Positions 53,388-62,117 of a DNA stretch of 64,000 bases are shown here, piece by piece (the stretch's first letter is position 1; the number at the start of each line of letters is the position of its first letter). Origin of the DNA: Ideonella alba. GTDB taxonomy: Bacteria; Pseudomonadota; Gammaproteobacteria; Burkholderiales; Burkholderiaceae_C. A program made the position numbers and the translations under genes. The notes beneath the pieces are model-generated. The model saw only the letters and a program-made list of their open reading frames with translations. It did not search any database and was not told the origin of the DNA. The DNA lies in assembly GCF_018069875.1 (NCBI RefSeq), contig NZ_JAGQDF010000006.1:1-64000 (forward strand), written 5' to 3'.

Positions 53388-54797
53388 TCAGGCGCGACCG
53401 GGCGCCGGCTGCATCGGTGCGTGCCGGCCTACGCCGACGACCCGCGCGATGCGCGCCAACCGCGCCAGCAGGTGAACCGGCGTCGGTCCGGCACCTGGGG
53501 CTGCGGCAGTGGCTGCAGCCGCCGCCGCCACGGCCGCTGTGTCGCCCGCCGGCGCACGGGCGCCAACTGCGGTAGCCGCCGCATGCGCCTGGCGCTGGCG
53601 CCGTGATGCCCTGCTGAAGGCCTGCACGCCGGCGCCATGCACCAGCTCCGGACCGACGGCATCGGCCACCAGGCGTTCCAGGTCTGACCGTAGCTCTGCA
53701 TCCTGTGCACGCACGGCCTCCCGCACCAGTTGGCGCTGGCGGCGCATGACCGCCACATGCAGCGCATCCAGCAGCCGTTGGCCATCGGCCTCTTGGCGTG
53801 CGTCGGCGGTGGCGGCGTCGTCAGGCACCAGCAGCTTGATCACGAAGCAGAAGCAGTCGCCCAGGAACACCAGCATCATGAGGCCTAGCATGGCCCAGGC
53901 CGGCACGCTGCCTGCATCCACTGCCGCCCACAGGGCGTGGTGGCGCGCAAAGCCGGTGGTGGCGCTGGTGGTGAGCGTGACCTTGTCGCCGTTCATGGTG
54001 GTGCGGTGCTCGTCCGTGGCGCGCTGCAGGGCCTCGGCCTGGCTGCTGCGGGTGGCAGTCAGGTCGGCCAGGACCTTGTCGAGCCGGGCCTGGTGCTGTG
54101 CCAGTTCCTGCGCGGCCTGCTGGCGCAGCGTGCTGCAGCGAACCTGCTGCTGACGCCAGGCCAGGCGGGCGGTCTGGTAGCCCGGTGCGTCAATGTCGGA
54201 CGGGATGCGGGCTTGAAGCGCTCGGGCGGTGCCATCACAGGCATCGGCCTGTTGCTGCAACTGCACCAATGCGTCGGGCAGGCGGGCGCGCTCGGCGCGG
54301 GCGGCGGTGGCAGCGGCGTCGGTCTGGCCCAGTTGCTGGCGCAGGCCGGGCAGGCCCAGGCTCTTCTCCAGCGCGGTGGCGTGATGGTCGATGCCGCTGG
54401 TGGCCAGCACCCGGCCCTGGGCCTGCACCTGGGGCGCAAAGGCGACGATGACCAGTTCGTGTCCGGCCAGCAGCGCGTTGACGACCATGATGCTGCCCAG
54501 CAGCGTGGTCACACAGAGGCGTGCAGCACCGCCCATCGAGTCCAGGCACCGCAAAGCCACCAAATACATCACGCCCAGCACGCCGGCCACCGTGCCGGCC
54601 ACCGCCACGGCGTGGCCAGCCGTGGCCGGCAGGTTCTGCCAAAAGAGCCAATGGCCCACTGCGATGATCACCATCGACACGATGAACAGCACACCCACGA
54701 CGATGGACTTGCCGCACTCGCTGGCGGCGCGGCCCTGCAGTTGCTGCAGGTTGCGGCCGCCAAGCAGGGCCAGGGGCTTCCAAAACAGGCCGGTCAT
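53388..54797 (-). CDS. DUF4407-like membrane protein
   Basis: 469 residues. Four likely membrane helices: about residues 32-50 (SIVVGVLFIVSMVIIAVGHW), 62-82 and 90-110, and one near 295-320 (AWAMLGLMMLVFLGDCFCF). Between them is a long charged coiled-coil region with many Gln/Ala/Arg. The N-terminus (MTGLFWKPLALLGG, SECGKSIVVG) resembles DUF4407. The C-terminus is low-complexity Ala/Pro/Arg. Possibly a membrane anchor or scaffold for the downstream Lon-NACHT system, 182 bp away; that is inference. Confidence 0.65.
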   Translation of the reverse strand: MTGLFWKPLALLGGRNLQQLQGRAASECGKSIVVGVLFIVSMVIIAVGHWLFWQNLPATAGHAVAVAGTVAGVLGVMYLVALRCLDSMGGAARLCVTTLLGSIMVVNALLAGHELVIVAFAPQVQAQGRVLATSGIDHHATALEKSLGLPGLRQQLGQTDAAATAARAERARLPDALVQLQQQADACDGTARALQARIPSDIDAPGYQTARLAWRQQQVRCSTLRQQAAQELAQHQARLDKVLADLTATRSSQAEALQRATDEHRTTMNGDKVTLTTSATTGFARHHALWAAVDAGSVPAWAMLGLMMLVFLGDCFCFVIKLLVPDDAATADARQEADGQRLLDALHVAVMRRQRQLVREAVRAQDAELRSDLERLVADAVGPELVHGAGVQAFSRASRRQRQAHAAATAVGARAPAGDTAAVAAAAAATAAAPGAGPTPVHLLARLARIARVVGVGRHAPMQPAPGRA

Positions 54798-54835
54798 GGG
54801 GGTCTCCAGGGGCGGGTGGATCGGGTGGTCGCAGG

Positions 54836-55297
54836 TCAGGGCGCAGGTGGCGAGTTGGGCGTGGACGATGTCGTGGACGGGATCTCGGTGGCCTGCACGT
54901 CCACCACCTGCGGCGCGGCCGGCGCCGGCGTGCGACCGTCGATGGCGGCCTGCAACCGGGCCATCAGCGGGTCAGCCGCCGCCAGCTGGTGGGCGTGCGC
55001 GGTCGCGGCGGCAAGCTGATGGTGGCTGCCCACGACGGCCTGGGCGGCCGACTGGGCCAGCGCGTCCTGCACACTGGCGCCGTTGGCAGCCGAGGCGACC
55101 GGCAGCGCGCCGGCCTGACTGCGCACGACCTGCAGCGCCTGGCCGTGCAGCGCCTGCATCTGGGCCGAGCGGGCCAGCAGCAGCCGGGCACGGCTGCCCA
55201 TGCGCTGGGGGGAAAGCAGGGCATCGGCCTCGGCAAGGACGTCGTCGTCGGTGGTGGACGTGGCGGAGGGCAGCAGTGGGGTGTAGCGGTTGGTCAT
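54836..55297 (-). CDS. Hypothetical Ala/Gln-rich protein
   Basis: 153 residues from the ATG at 55297 (MTNRYTPLLPSATS); 55309 is also possible. It is predominantly helical (HGQALQVVRSQAG, HQLAAATAHAHQL) with a disordered Pro/Ser/Thr-rich end. No motif recognised. It belongs to the minus-strand group that ends at the NTPase gene and is spaced 38 bp from the membrane protein gene. Confidence 0.5.
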   Translation of the reverse strand: MTNRYTPLLPSATSTTDDDVLAEADALLSPQRMGSRARLLLARSAQMQALHGQALQVVRSQAGALPVASAANGASVQDALAQSAAQAVVGSHHQLAAATAHAHQLAAADPLMARLQAAIDGRTPAPAAPQVVDVQATEIPSTTSSTPNSPPAP

Positions 55298-55346
55298 TCG
55301 AGGCTCCATCAGGTCTGGTTCGAGGTGGATGAGCGGCGCGCTGCGG

Positions 55347-55958
55347 TCAGCGCTGGCCGGCGCGGTAGGTGTTCTGCACCGTCGCCTGGTACTCGTTCAT
55401 GGTGCGGGCGAAGTCGGCCTTGAGGTCCTCATAGCGCTGGAAGCGAAAGGACACTTCCTGTTGGAAACTCGTGTCGTCGATCACTCCATCGGCCAACATC
55501 TGCTGCAGGTCATCCAGCTCGCGCTTCAGGTCGACATGCACCAGATTGCGGGCCTCCATCTCCAGAGCGCGCAGTTTGCGCAGCACGGTGATCTGGCTGG
55601 CCGCGGCGTTCTCGGCCAGCGACGCATAGCGATCGGAAAAGTCGATGCGGAACGAGGTGCGGATGAGCTCGACCTCGCCGCTCAGGCGCTCGAGCATCAG
55701 CGCGGTGGCCTGCTGGGCGCGGGCCTCGATCAGAGTCTTCTGCATCTCGCCGTCGGCCCGGTTCTGCTGGGACCGGGCGCGCAGGTTGCCCCACCAGCCC
55801 AGGTCCAGCGTGCCCACCTGGTCCCGCAAGTGCTGCTGCACGGCCGGCGTGGCCAGTGCGGCCGTGGCGCCTGGAGGCGCGTTGGTGGTGGTGGCCGGCA
55901 TGCCGGCCTGGTCAGTGAGCTTGCGCAGCTCGGCCATGGTCTTCATCGGTCGGGTCAT
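55347..55958 (-). CDS. Hypothetical coiled-coil protein
   Basis: 203 residues from the ATG at 55958. Residues ~40-200 are helical and charged, with heptad-like runs (LRKLRALEMEARNLVHVDLK, ELDDLQQMLADGVI), and the N-terminus is disordered. There is no signal peptide. I recognise no family. Same strand and close spacing as its neighbours suggest one operon with the membrane protein gene. Confidence 0.5.
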   Translation of the reverse strand: MTRPMKTMAELRKLTDQAGMPATTTNAPPGATAALATPAVQQHLRDQVGTLDLGWWGNLRARSQQNRADGEMQKTLIEARAQQATALMLERLSGEVELIRTSFRIDFSDRYASLAENAAASQITVLRKLRALEMEARNLVHVDLKRELDDLQQMLADGVIDDTSFQQEVSFRFQRYEDLKADFARTMNEYQATVQNTYRAGQR

Positions 55959-56008
55959 GGTGGAGAGTCCTTGCTGAGGGTGGTGGGAGTCGATGGAACG
56001 GGCGGGCA

Positions 56009-56347
56009 TCAGGGGTTGTCGTTCACCTCCTTGGCGTACAGCCGCCCGGCGAAGAAGCGGGCCGTGTAGAGCGGGCCGCGGATGTCCTTCCAGGCCAGGT
56101 CGGTCCGCGTCACGCCCAGCATGCGAGCCTCGCTGCGGCGGTTGGGGTTGCCCATGCGCAGCACCACCTGGTCGATGCTGTCGCCCTCGGTAAGCGCGTC
56201 CCACTTGGGGCGCAGGTCGTCGAGGCGGGGCAGGTCGAGGGCGATCGCCTCGCAGGCGGGCACGGCTAGGGCCGACAACGCGGCGCACTGCAGCCAGTGG
56301 CGGCGGGACAGGCGGGCATTCGGGGCAAACGCGGTGGCTACGGGCAT
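56009..56347 (-). CDS. Small exported BamE/SmpA-like protein
   Basis: 112 residues from the ATG at 56347 with AAGGAG six bases before it. The N-terminus has a twin-arginine-like SRRHWLQ and a hydrophobic stretch ending VPAC, a possible lipobox (Cys32). The body GDSIDQVVLRMGNPNRRSEARMLG has the Gly and Asp-Pro pattern of SmpA/BamE folds. It is the first gene of the minus-strand group. Outer-membrane or periplasmic location is likely. Confidence 0.55.
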   Translation of the reverse strand: MPVATAFAPNARLSRRHWLQCAALSALAVPACEAIALDLPRLDDLRPKWDALTEGDSIDQVVLRMGNPNRRSEARMLGVTRTDLAWKDIRGPLYTARFFAGRLYAKEVNDNP

Positions 56348-56866
56348 GGCGATCTCCTTGGGCATGGGCCGAAGAATCCGGCACCGGGCCTGCGGCGCAC
56401 CGACTCTTTCCGGCAGGTGGTGCATGCAGCTTGATCTGTGGTGCGCGTTGCGGGCCTGCAGCGCCTGCGCTTCGGCCCTAGCGCGCAGGCGCGCCGGGCG
56501 GCCGCGCTCGATGGCCCGCTGCGTCAGCTTGAGCAGCACGGACGACGTGGCATTCGTGGTGCCGGGCGTGGTCGACGGCAGCGGCGTCAGCGGCTTCTCA
56601 GCCGGGCGCGCGTCGGCGAGGGCCCGCGCGCAGGCGTGAACGGTCGCGGAAGCGTGTGTCATGGTGGCGGTCGCACAAGGGGCGAAGGGGTTGAACACGG
56701 CGCCATTCGATCCCGCGCCCGCCGCGCCATGCCGACAAAAGCCGGCAGGCATGCCGAGGCGCCCTTCCGGAAAAAGTCGGACTCGCCCGCCGAGGCTGGG
56801 AGAAGATGCGGATGAATGCAGTGGCCCGACCCCGTGAGGTCACTTCAACCTACCCAAGGAGGACGC
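56348..56866. promoter_or_regulatory. Divergent intergenic region with CCGAC-N5-CCGG sites
   Basis: Three motif copies: plus strand at 56400-56413 (N5 = TCTTT) and 56732-56745 (AAAAG), and minus strand at 56767-56780 (TTTTT). The last two face each other with 21 bp between, the same geometry as at 62700-62749. A looser variant is at 56369-56381. An open minus-strand frame spans part of the region but has no good start, so I treat the segment as regulatory rather than coding. Confidence 0.6.
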
Positions 56867-58165
56867 ATGGACAGCTGGATGGCAATGCTCAGCCCGCGCC
56901 CAGAGCCAGCCACGCCGCCCGGCCGCAGGCGCAAATCTGCCGTCACGGAATCGGTACTCGGCGTCGTCATCGACCTGGGGGACCTGGCTGATCGGCCTGC
57001 GCCGGCCGGTGGCCTGGTGCCGCCCACGCTGCACACTGGCATCCCGGGCCTCGGCCCGGCGCTGCCCGACGATGGGGCCTTGCTGGACCACTTGCAGGAC
57101 CTGGCGCGCACTCCCGGCACGCAGATCCTGCCGGAGTTCCGCCGCACGGTGTCGGAGTGGATGCAGCGCCAGCCAGATGGCCTGCCTCCCGACGTCAATC
57201 TGAAGAGCCTGCTGCGCAGCCTGCTGGACATGGAGGACAGGTTGCTGGAAGCCCAGCAGAAGAAGGAGGAACGCGACGCCCGGAAGGCGCGTGAAGCCCG
57301 CAAGGAACTCGCCGCATCAGATGGCCAGGACGACGCGTGGCTCAATCCCTTGGCGCACCACCGCTTCGGGGCGCCACTGGATACGGCGCAATCGGACGAC
57401 ACGGCGAGCAGCCACACCGAAATCGTCAACTTGCGCGAGACGCTGAAGTCGCCCGAGGTACCGCACCAACTGCGCGCGGTGTTCTACGCCAACCTGTTGT
57501 GCGTGCACCTGGCGGTGCGCGCCACGGTGACCACCGGCAAAACCCCTGTGCTGGTGGGCCTGCTGATGCGCTCGGCCACCCGGCTGCTGCAGGCTATGGC
57601 CCTACACATCGACGACGACAGTCTGGGCGACAACGCCGCAGCCATCGCGTCGGAACTGTCGCGCCAACTCGACGCAGGCCACGACGGGTTTCCGGTCGTC
57701 GGCCTGACCCGACGTGCGGCGGCGCAGGCGGCCGGCCTGCCGCGCCCATTCCGGCCCGGCTGGTTCGGGTCGCCTGACAGCCTGCTGCTGACCGCACAGA
57801 ACGCGCTGGGCACCGAGCACCACGCCTGGCTGACTGCCACGGCCTGGCTGGCGCGCGATACCGCGCATGTCATCACCTGCGGGCTGCTGGCGCCTCAGTT
57901 GCAGTTGCTGGACACCAAGGACAGCGAACTGCTGGACGGCCTGCATGTGCACCTGGACGCCCAGAAGGAAAGCCTGCGCAAGGCCAGACGCCTGGACCCC
58001 GATGCCACTGACCCGTACCTGCAGGTGCTGACCAGGCCGATGTACCTGCATCGGCTGTGGCAGCACACCGGCTTCCTGCTGCGCGCCCGCCACGCGCTGT
58101 GCCGCGCAGCCGACAACCTGCCTTCCAGCAAACTGGCCGGCGAACCCGCCAACCTGAAGGCCTGA
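56867..58165 (+). CDS. Hypothetical protein, right-hand block
   Basis: 432 residues from the ATG at 56867, which has a strong AAGGAGG. Residues ~125-160 are a highly charged helix (EAQQKKEERDARKAREARKE), and the C-terminal half is helical with conserved-looking blocks (PFRPGWFGSPDSLLLTAQNAL, LTRPMYLHRLWQHTGFLLRA). No signal peptide, membrane segment or known domain seen. It starts a two-gene plus-strand unit under the CCGAC-motif region. Confidence 0.6.
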   Translation: MDSWMAMLSPRPEPATPPGRRRKSAVTESVLGVVIDLGDLADRPAPAGGLVPPTLHTGIPGLGPALPDDGALLDHLQDLARTPGTQILPEFRRTVSEWMQRQPDGLPPDVNLKSLLRSLLDMEDRLLEAQQKKEERDARKAREARKELAASDGQDDAWLNPLAHHRFGAPLDTAQSDDTASSHTEIVNLRETLKSPEVPHQLRAVFYANLLCVHLAVRATVTTGKTPVLVGLLMRSATRLLQAMALHIDDDSLGDNAAAIASELSRQLDAGHDGFPVVGLTRRAAAQAAGLPRPFRPGWFGSPDSLLLTAQNALGTEHHAWLTATAWLARDTAHVITCGLLAPQLQLLDTKDSELLDGLHVHLDAQKESLRKARRLDPDATDPYLQVLTRPMYLHRLWQHTGFLLRARHALCRAADNLPSSKLAGEPANLKA

Positions 58166-58209
58166 GCCGCTCCGGTGCGAGCAGCCCGTCACCCCCAACA
58201 CCGATTGCC

Positions 58210-59406
58210 ATGACCCCATGCGACCCACTTCCCCAACCCGCCGACCATCCGTTGCTGCACCGCCGTGCCGTCTGGCTTCTGGCCGGCCACAGCCCGGACT
58301 GGCTGAAGGCGGCACGCGCCTTCGTGGCCGCGCCGCGCGGCCCGCTGATGCGATGGCGCGTCAGCGAGCGACTCGTGCAGGTGGTGCACGCCGAACTGCT
58401 GGACCAACGGGTGATCGACCTGCTGAACCAGGGCGCGGCCGACCTGACCCTAGTCTGCGAACCCGGCCTGCTGCCCGAGGCCGGCCAGGCCTTGCGGCGA
58501 GCACTGCCCAACCTGCTAGAACCGCCGCCCGCCAATGCGCTGCGTGCCAGCGAGCAGACGCCCCCTTTCAGTGCATTGCTGCCTCGGCTGCAGCAACCCG
58601 AGCCGTCTCTCGCCGACGCCTGGCTGCGCTGGGCGGCTGAACGCGACCAAGCCGATGCCGACCTGCCGCTCACAACGGCCGAGGTCTGGGAGGGGCTGGC
58701 CGCCAGCGCCGACAATCGTGCAGAGATAGATGTCGATGCAGAGGTGGACGGCACCGCGGCCATGCTGCCACCGGCCACGCAGCCACGCGTGGCTGCCGCC
58801 AGCCATGCCCTGGCTGTGTGGTCCGACTGGTTCAGCGCCGCGTTTGCGCCGGGCGAACTGGCCGCCACGTTTGGAGGCGCCGATCCAGCCGACAGCGCAG
58901 ACGTCGACGAGCCGCATGCATCGCAGCCGGATCCGCTGCTGCAGCACTTTCGGCCACGCCCGTCCGACGACGGCTGGACAGTGCTGCGGCCCGCCCTGCG
59001 GTCGGAACAAGCGATACAGGCCCTCGCGGCGGCAGCGGCAGCCCCAACGGCTGAAGGATGGCAGGCGATTGGCCAGTTTTCCGGCCCGGCGCACAGTGGG
59101 CAAACCACCGAATTGGGTGGCTACCTGCTGACGCTCGGCGATGACGACACCCTGCAGGCAGACGTGACCTTGCAACTGGCTGGCCTGCGCCGCCCGCCCG
59201 AGCCGGGCCAGCCCTTGGTGCTGGCGGTGCGCGGCGCCGACGGCTTGGGCCTGCGCCTGCGTGGCCAGGCGGGCGGCACGCGGCCCTCGACCGGCAGTTG
59301 GACGATCAGGTTGAACCGTCGCTTGTCGCAGGCCGATGCGGCACGCCTGCGCCAGCATCCGGCCGCCGGCGTAGTGGCCGAACTGTGGTGGGCGCCAGGC
59401 GCCTAA
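58210..59406 (+). CDS. Hypothetical protein, right-hand block
   Basis: 398 residues from the ATG at 58210 (MTPCDPLPQPADHPLL). It is acidic and Ala/Pro-rich, with an N-terminal part of mixed helix (RRAVWLLAGHSPDWLKAARAFV) and a C-terminal beta-rich part (GYLLTLGDDDTLQADVTLQLAG, TGSWTIRLNRRLSQAD). No known domain recognised. It lies 44 bp after the previous gene, so the two are likely co-transcribed. Confidence 0.6.
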   Translation: MTPCDPLPQPADHPLLHRRAVWLLAGHSPDWLKAARAFVAAPRGPLMRWRVSERLVQVVHAELLDQRVIDLLNQGAADLTLVCEPGLLPEAGQALRRALPNLLEPPPANALRASEQTPPFSALLPRLQQPEPSLADAWLRWAAERDQADADLPLTTAEVWEGLAASADNRAEIDVDAEVDGTAAMLPPATQPRVAAASHALAVWSDWFSAAFAPGELAATFGGADPADSADVDEPHASQPDPLLQHFRPRPSDDGWTVLRPALRSEQAIQALAAAAAAPTAEGWQAIGQFSGPAHSGQTTELGGYLLTLGDDDTLQADVTLQLAGLRRPPEPGQPLVLAVRGADGLGLRLRGQAGGTRPSTGSWTIRLNRRLSQADAARLRQHPAAGVVAELWWAPGA

Positions 59407-59478
59407 CCGACGGCGGAGTCCGCCGGACGGTCGGCGCCTCCATCGATGGCATCACCACGAAAGGGACCCCGGGCGCGA
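59407..59478. terminator. Possible bidirectional terminator hairpin
   Basis: CGGCG-GAGTC-CGCCG at 59411-59425 forms a GC-rich stem between the convergent stops at 59406 and 59479. There is no T-run, so function as an intrinsic terminator is doubtful. Confidence 0.3.
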
Positions 59479-60049
59479 TCAGGCAGGCGCTGCCGAATCC
59501 AACTGCAACAGCACCTCCCGCACATGCTTGCCCCAGTCCGGCGTGATGTGTAGCTCGTCGCAGTCGCGCACCGGGTGTGGATACAGCAGTCGGACGACAT
59601 GCGGGTCCGTCATCCACTCCGCCAGCGGCACCTGATCGGGCGCCGGCGTGCTGGGCGCGGCGTCGCGGCTGTCGTCATTCACCACGGCATGCGCCAAGTC
59701 GGACAGCAGGGCCACAAGGTTGGTGCGGGCGCTGTGCCAACGGGAACGCACTGCGTCATCAGGCACTGCATGGCCGTCACAGGCCACCTGCAGGCGCAAG
59801 CATGCCAAGTGCTGCTCGGGCGACGACAGGCCGCAGAACCAAATCAGAACAAAGTGGCTGCTGCACGTCGGTTGCCTGCAAGGCCGCCAGGCGGTCGTCG
59901 AAATGGCGGCGTAGCGTGTCCGGCAGCGAGTCGCCACATTCGGCCGCCTGCCGCAGCGCGGTGGCGACTGAGACGTATTCCTCGACCGACCGCACCACCG
60001 CCTGAGGCATGTCGTGGTGGGTGACCGCCAGCTTGCCGGCGCGGCCCAC
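59479..60049 (-). pseudogene. Hypothetical gene disrupted by a frameshift
   Basis: Two frames on the minus strand join in the middle. The N-terminal part reads from GTG 60049 (or ATG 60010) through MPQAVVRSVEEYVSVATAL to ATDVQQP near 59850. The C-terminal part reads HFVLIWFCGLSSPEQHLACL on to LLQLDSAAPA at 59479 in another frame. Either part alone is a poor protein; joined they give about 190 residues, so one base was gained or lost, or the sequence has an error. Family unknown. Confidence 0.55.
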
Positions 60050-60267
60050 GTTGCGCGTCAGGCCTCACTGGCCCTGGGTCCTAACCGCGGTTGCGGGCGT
60101 TCGCGGCAGCAGGTCCACCGCGGGTAAGGTCATCGGCAAGGCCATCCATGGGATCCGGGAGCAGACCTAAGTGAAACACACCAACTCCCGAGCTTTGTCC
60201 GGACTAGCTAGCCTTTCTAGCTGTTGGCTGAGCATAACGCCCAAGTGATCGGGTGCGGGATCAGGCG
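60050..60267. other. Gap with no recognised gene
   Basis: No convincing ORF, tRNA or strong repeat is present. A TAGCTAGCC-N-AGCT-like short dyad near 60205-60225 is too weak to name. The segment may hold the promoter of the disrupted gene. Confidence 0.3.
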
Positions 60268-60366
60268 TCAGGTGCCCAGCCAGGCCAGCCCCAAGGCCGC
60301 AGCCAGCAGCAACAGGAAACACACGGCCACCCGGGTGAGCGCGCTGGTGAGGGTGGGAGCGGACAT
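60268..60366 (-). CDS. Possible small membrane protein
   Basis: 32 residues from ATG 60366 (MSAPTLTSALTRVAV...) ending in one hydrophobic helix (VCFLLLLAAALGLAWLG). It lies downstream of the amidase gene on the same strand, 117 bp away. No good Shine-Dalgarno is seen and GC-rich DNA gives such frames by chance, so this is tentative. Confidence 0.3.
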   Translation of the reverse strand: MSAPTLTSALTRVAVCFLLLLAAALGLAWLGT

Positions 60367-60483
60367 GGCGATGGCGCTTAACGTGACGATCGACGCGAGG
60401 GCGAAGGCACTGCGCGCCCGGCGGCGCTTGCAATGGCCAACCCCGTGCCCGGACCAGCCAGGCACAGGTTCGGCATTCCTGCA

Positions 60484-61389
60484 TCAGCTACGACGCGGCG
60501 CTGACGCACCGGCAGCCGGTGCAACCACCGGCAAGGTGGCCGGCGCACGGGCAGCAGTCGGATCGACCCGCTTGGCCGGCGCCGGCGGGCTGGCCGGGCG
60601 TAGCAGGCAGCCTGCCAGGCCCTTGGCCACTGCGCTGGCCTGCTGCGCGACCCAGCCGTCGTTCGCAGCCAGGCGCTCTTCGGCCGGGTTGGCGATGTCG
60701 GCCAGGCTGAGTTGCAGCACTGGCACGATAGCTTGCTGCAGCAGCGCGTCTTCGCGACCCGCGTGCACGCCGAAGGCCTTGTCGGCCCAGGCGCCCGCAC
60801 CCGAAGTGCTGAAGTGCCGGCCGGCGGTCTGCAACTGCGTGGCCACCGTACGGGCGCAGGCCATGGGCTCGGCCCTGCCGACGCGCAGCTTGTAGCCGCT
60901 GCCAGTGGACACCGTAGGCGCCCTGCGCGCCCCTGCGCCAGCTGCAGGCGGTGCCGCTGCCGAGCGAGCCGCATCATGGTGCACCGACACCACCAGCACG
61001 GCGCCGCGGGCGCGTTGAGCGCGGTCGGCCAGAGACAAGCTAGTGGGCAGCCGGCGCACCGCGATGCCTTGCTCGCGCAGCCGCCCTTCCAGCGCGGACG
61101 CGAAACGCAGGTTGAAGTTGTGCTCGGGCGCGCCGCTGGCCGAGCGGCTGCCGCCGCCAGGCACATGGCCGACATCCAGCGCCACCCAACGCTGGGCCGA
61201 CGGGGCCGACGCAGGCGGCACCACGGCGGCTATACGAGCGGCCGGCGGCACAGGGGCCGACATACCTGGGGACGGCGCTGTCGGGGCGGCCGTCGGCTGG
61301 CCGGCCGCCATGGCCAGGCCAGTGGCACCGCCCAGGACCGCGGGCATCAAGAACAAGGCCGGACGTGGGAACAGGGTGGAACGCGGCAT
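60484..61389 (-). CDS. N-acetylmuramoyl-L-alanine amidase (Amidase_3-like)
   Basis: 301 residues from the ATG at 61389 (AAGGAG seven bases before). A signal peptide (LFLMPAVLGGATGLAMAAG) precedes a Pro/Ala-rich linker. The zinc amidase ligands are visible: His in ALDVGHVPGG, Glu in GAPEHNFNLRFA and His in VVSVHHDAA. A conserved Glu usually found near the end of the fold is probably in the NPAEERLAAND segment. It should cleave the peptide from the glycan of peptidoglycan in the periplasm. Overlapping neighbours upstream suggest one operon with the two proteins at 61587-62634. Confidence 0.8.
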   Translation of the reverse strand: MPRSTLFPRPALFLMPAVLGGATGLAMAAGQPTAAPTAPSPGMSAPVPPAARIAAVVPPASAPSAQRWVALDVGHVPGGGSRSASGAPEHNFNLRFASALEGRLREQGIAVRRLPTSLSLADRAQRARGAVLVVSVHHDAARSAAAPPAAGAGARRAPTVSTGSGYKLRVGRAEPMACARTVATQLQTAGRHFSTSGAGAWADKAFGVHAGREDALLQQAIVPVLQLSLADIANPAEERLAANDGWVAQQASAVAKGLAGCLLRPASPPAPAKRVDPTAARAPATLPVVAPAAGASAPRRS

Positions 61390-61518
61390 GGTGAACTCCT
61401 TGGTGATGGGACCGAGCAAGGCGCCAGACAGCAGTCAGGCGGGGCATCAGCCGGCCTTGCCCGTTGCCGGGTGGGCTGGCCGATGCGATGCATTGCAGCG
61501 CGGTCAGGCGGTGTGGCG

Positions 61519-61532
61519 CCGACACTTTCCGG
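61519..61532 (+). promoter_or_regulatory. CCGAC-N5-CCGG site upstream of the amidase gene
   Basis: CCGAC, then ACTTT, then CCGG, about 130 bp before the amidase ATG. A CCGG at 61554-61557 lies 21 bp further, the spacing seen between paired sites elsewhere, but its outer GTCGG half is not conserved. Confidence 0.5.
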
Positions 61533-61586
61533 CGCCCGGGCACCATGGGCTTGCCGGCCCTGGCGCCAAGGTAGGGAACGGTGGCG

Positions 61587-62117
61587 TCAGCCTGGCCAGC
61601 CGTCGGCCGACCAGCGTTCGAGCTGGAGCGTGACACTGCCCTGATCGCTTACCTCGCAGTCCAGCAGCACGCCACTGCGGAGGCCAGGTGCCGCCAGCAG
61701 CAGGCTGTTGCCGTCCCAGCGCAGCAGGGCCGCGGCGCGGTCGGCGAAGCCGTTGGCCGACAGGGTGTAGACGCCGCGCGTGTCGGCGTCCTGCACCAGC
61801 AGGGTCCAGTCCGCATCGGCGGCCGCGGTCGGCGCCTGCAAGCCCGGCACGGCCTGCAGGGCTTGATGCAGCGCAGGTGCGAGGGCATCCCAGTGCGGCA
61901 GATCCTGCGTCAGCATGTGGCCGGCATGGGTCGCCACGCGGTAGTGTTCCAGCACCTGCTGACGAATGAACAGGCCTTCGGCCAGGCCGAGCAGGCGCAG
62001 TGGGTGCGGCGCCAGCAGGCGCGACAGCTGGCCATGGGCGCGTCGCGACTGGGTGGCCCAGGCGATGCGGGCACCGGCCGACGGTGCGGCCGAGGTGGGA
62101 AGGTTGTCAGCGGGCAT
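61587..62117 (-). CDS. Hypothetical protein
   Basis: 176 residues. The N-terminal part is helical and Arg/Leu-rich (LRLLGLAEGLFIRQQVLEHYRV) and the C-terminal part beta-rich (LLVQDADTRGVYTLSANGF, SVTLQLERWSADGW). No known family recognised. Its start overlaps the end of the next gene upstream by 11 bp. Confidence 0.55.
   Translation of the reverse strand: MPADNLPTSAAPSAGARIAWATQSRRAHGQLSRLLAPHPLRLLGLAEGLFIRQQVLEHYRVATHAGHMLTQDLPHWDALAPALHQALQAVPGLQAPTAAADADWTLLVQDADTRGVYTLSANGFADRAAALLRWDGNSLLLAAPGLRSGVLLDCEVSDQGSVTLQLERWSADGWPG

Noticed and set aside
56348-56662. Minus-strand frame leading into the BamE-like gene
   Set aside because: It has no ribosome-binding site at its ATG, whereas the ATG at 56347 has AAGGAG, and the region carries repeated regulatory motifs.
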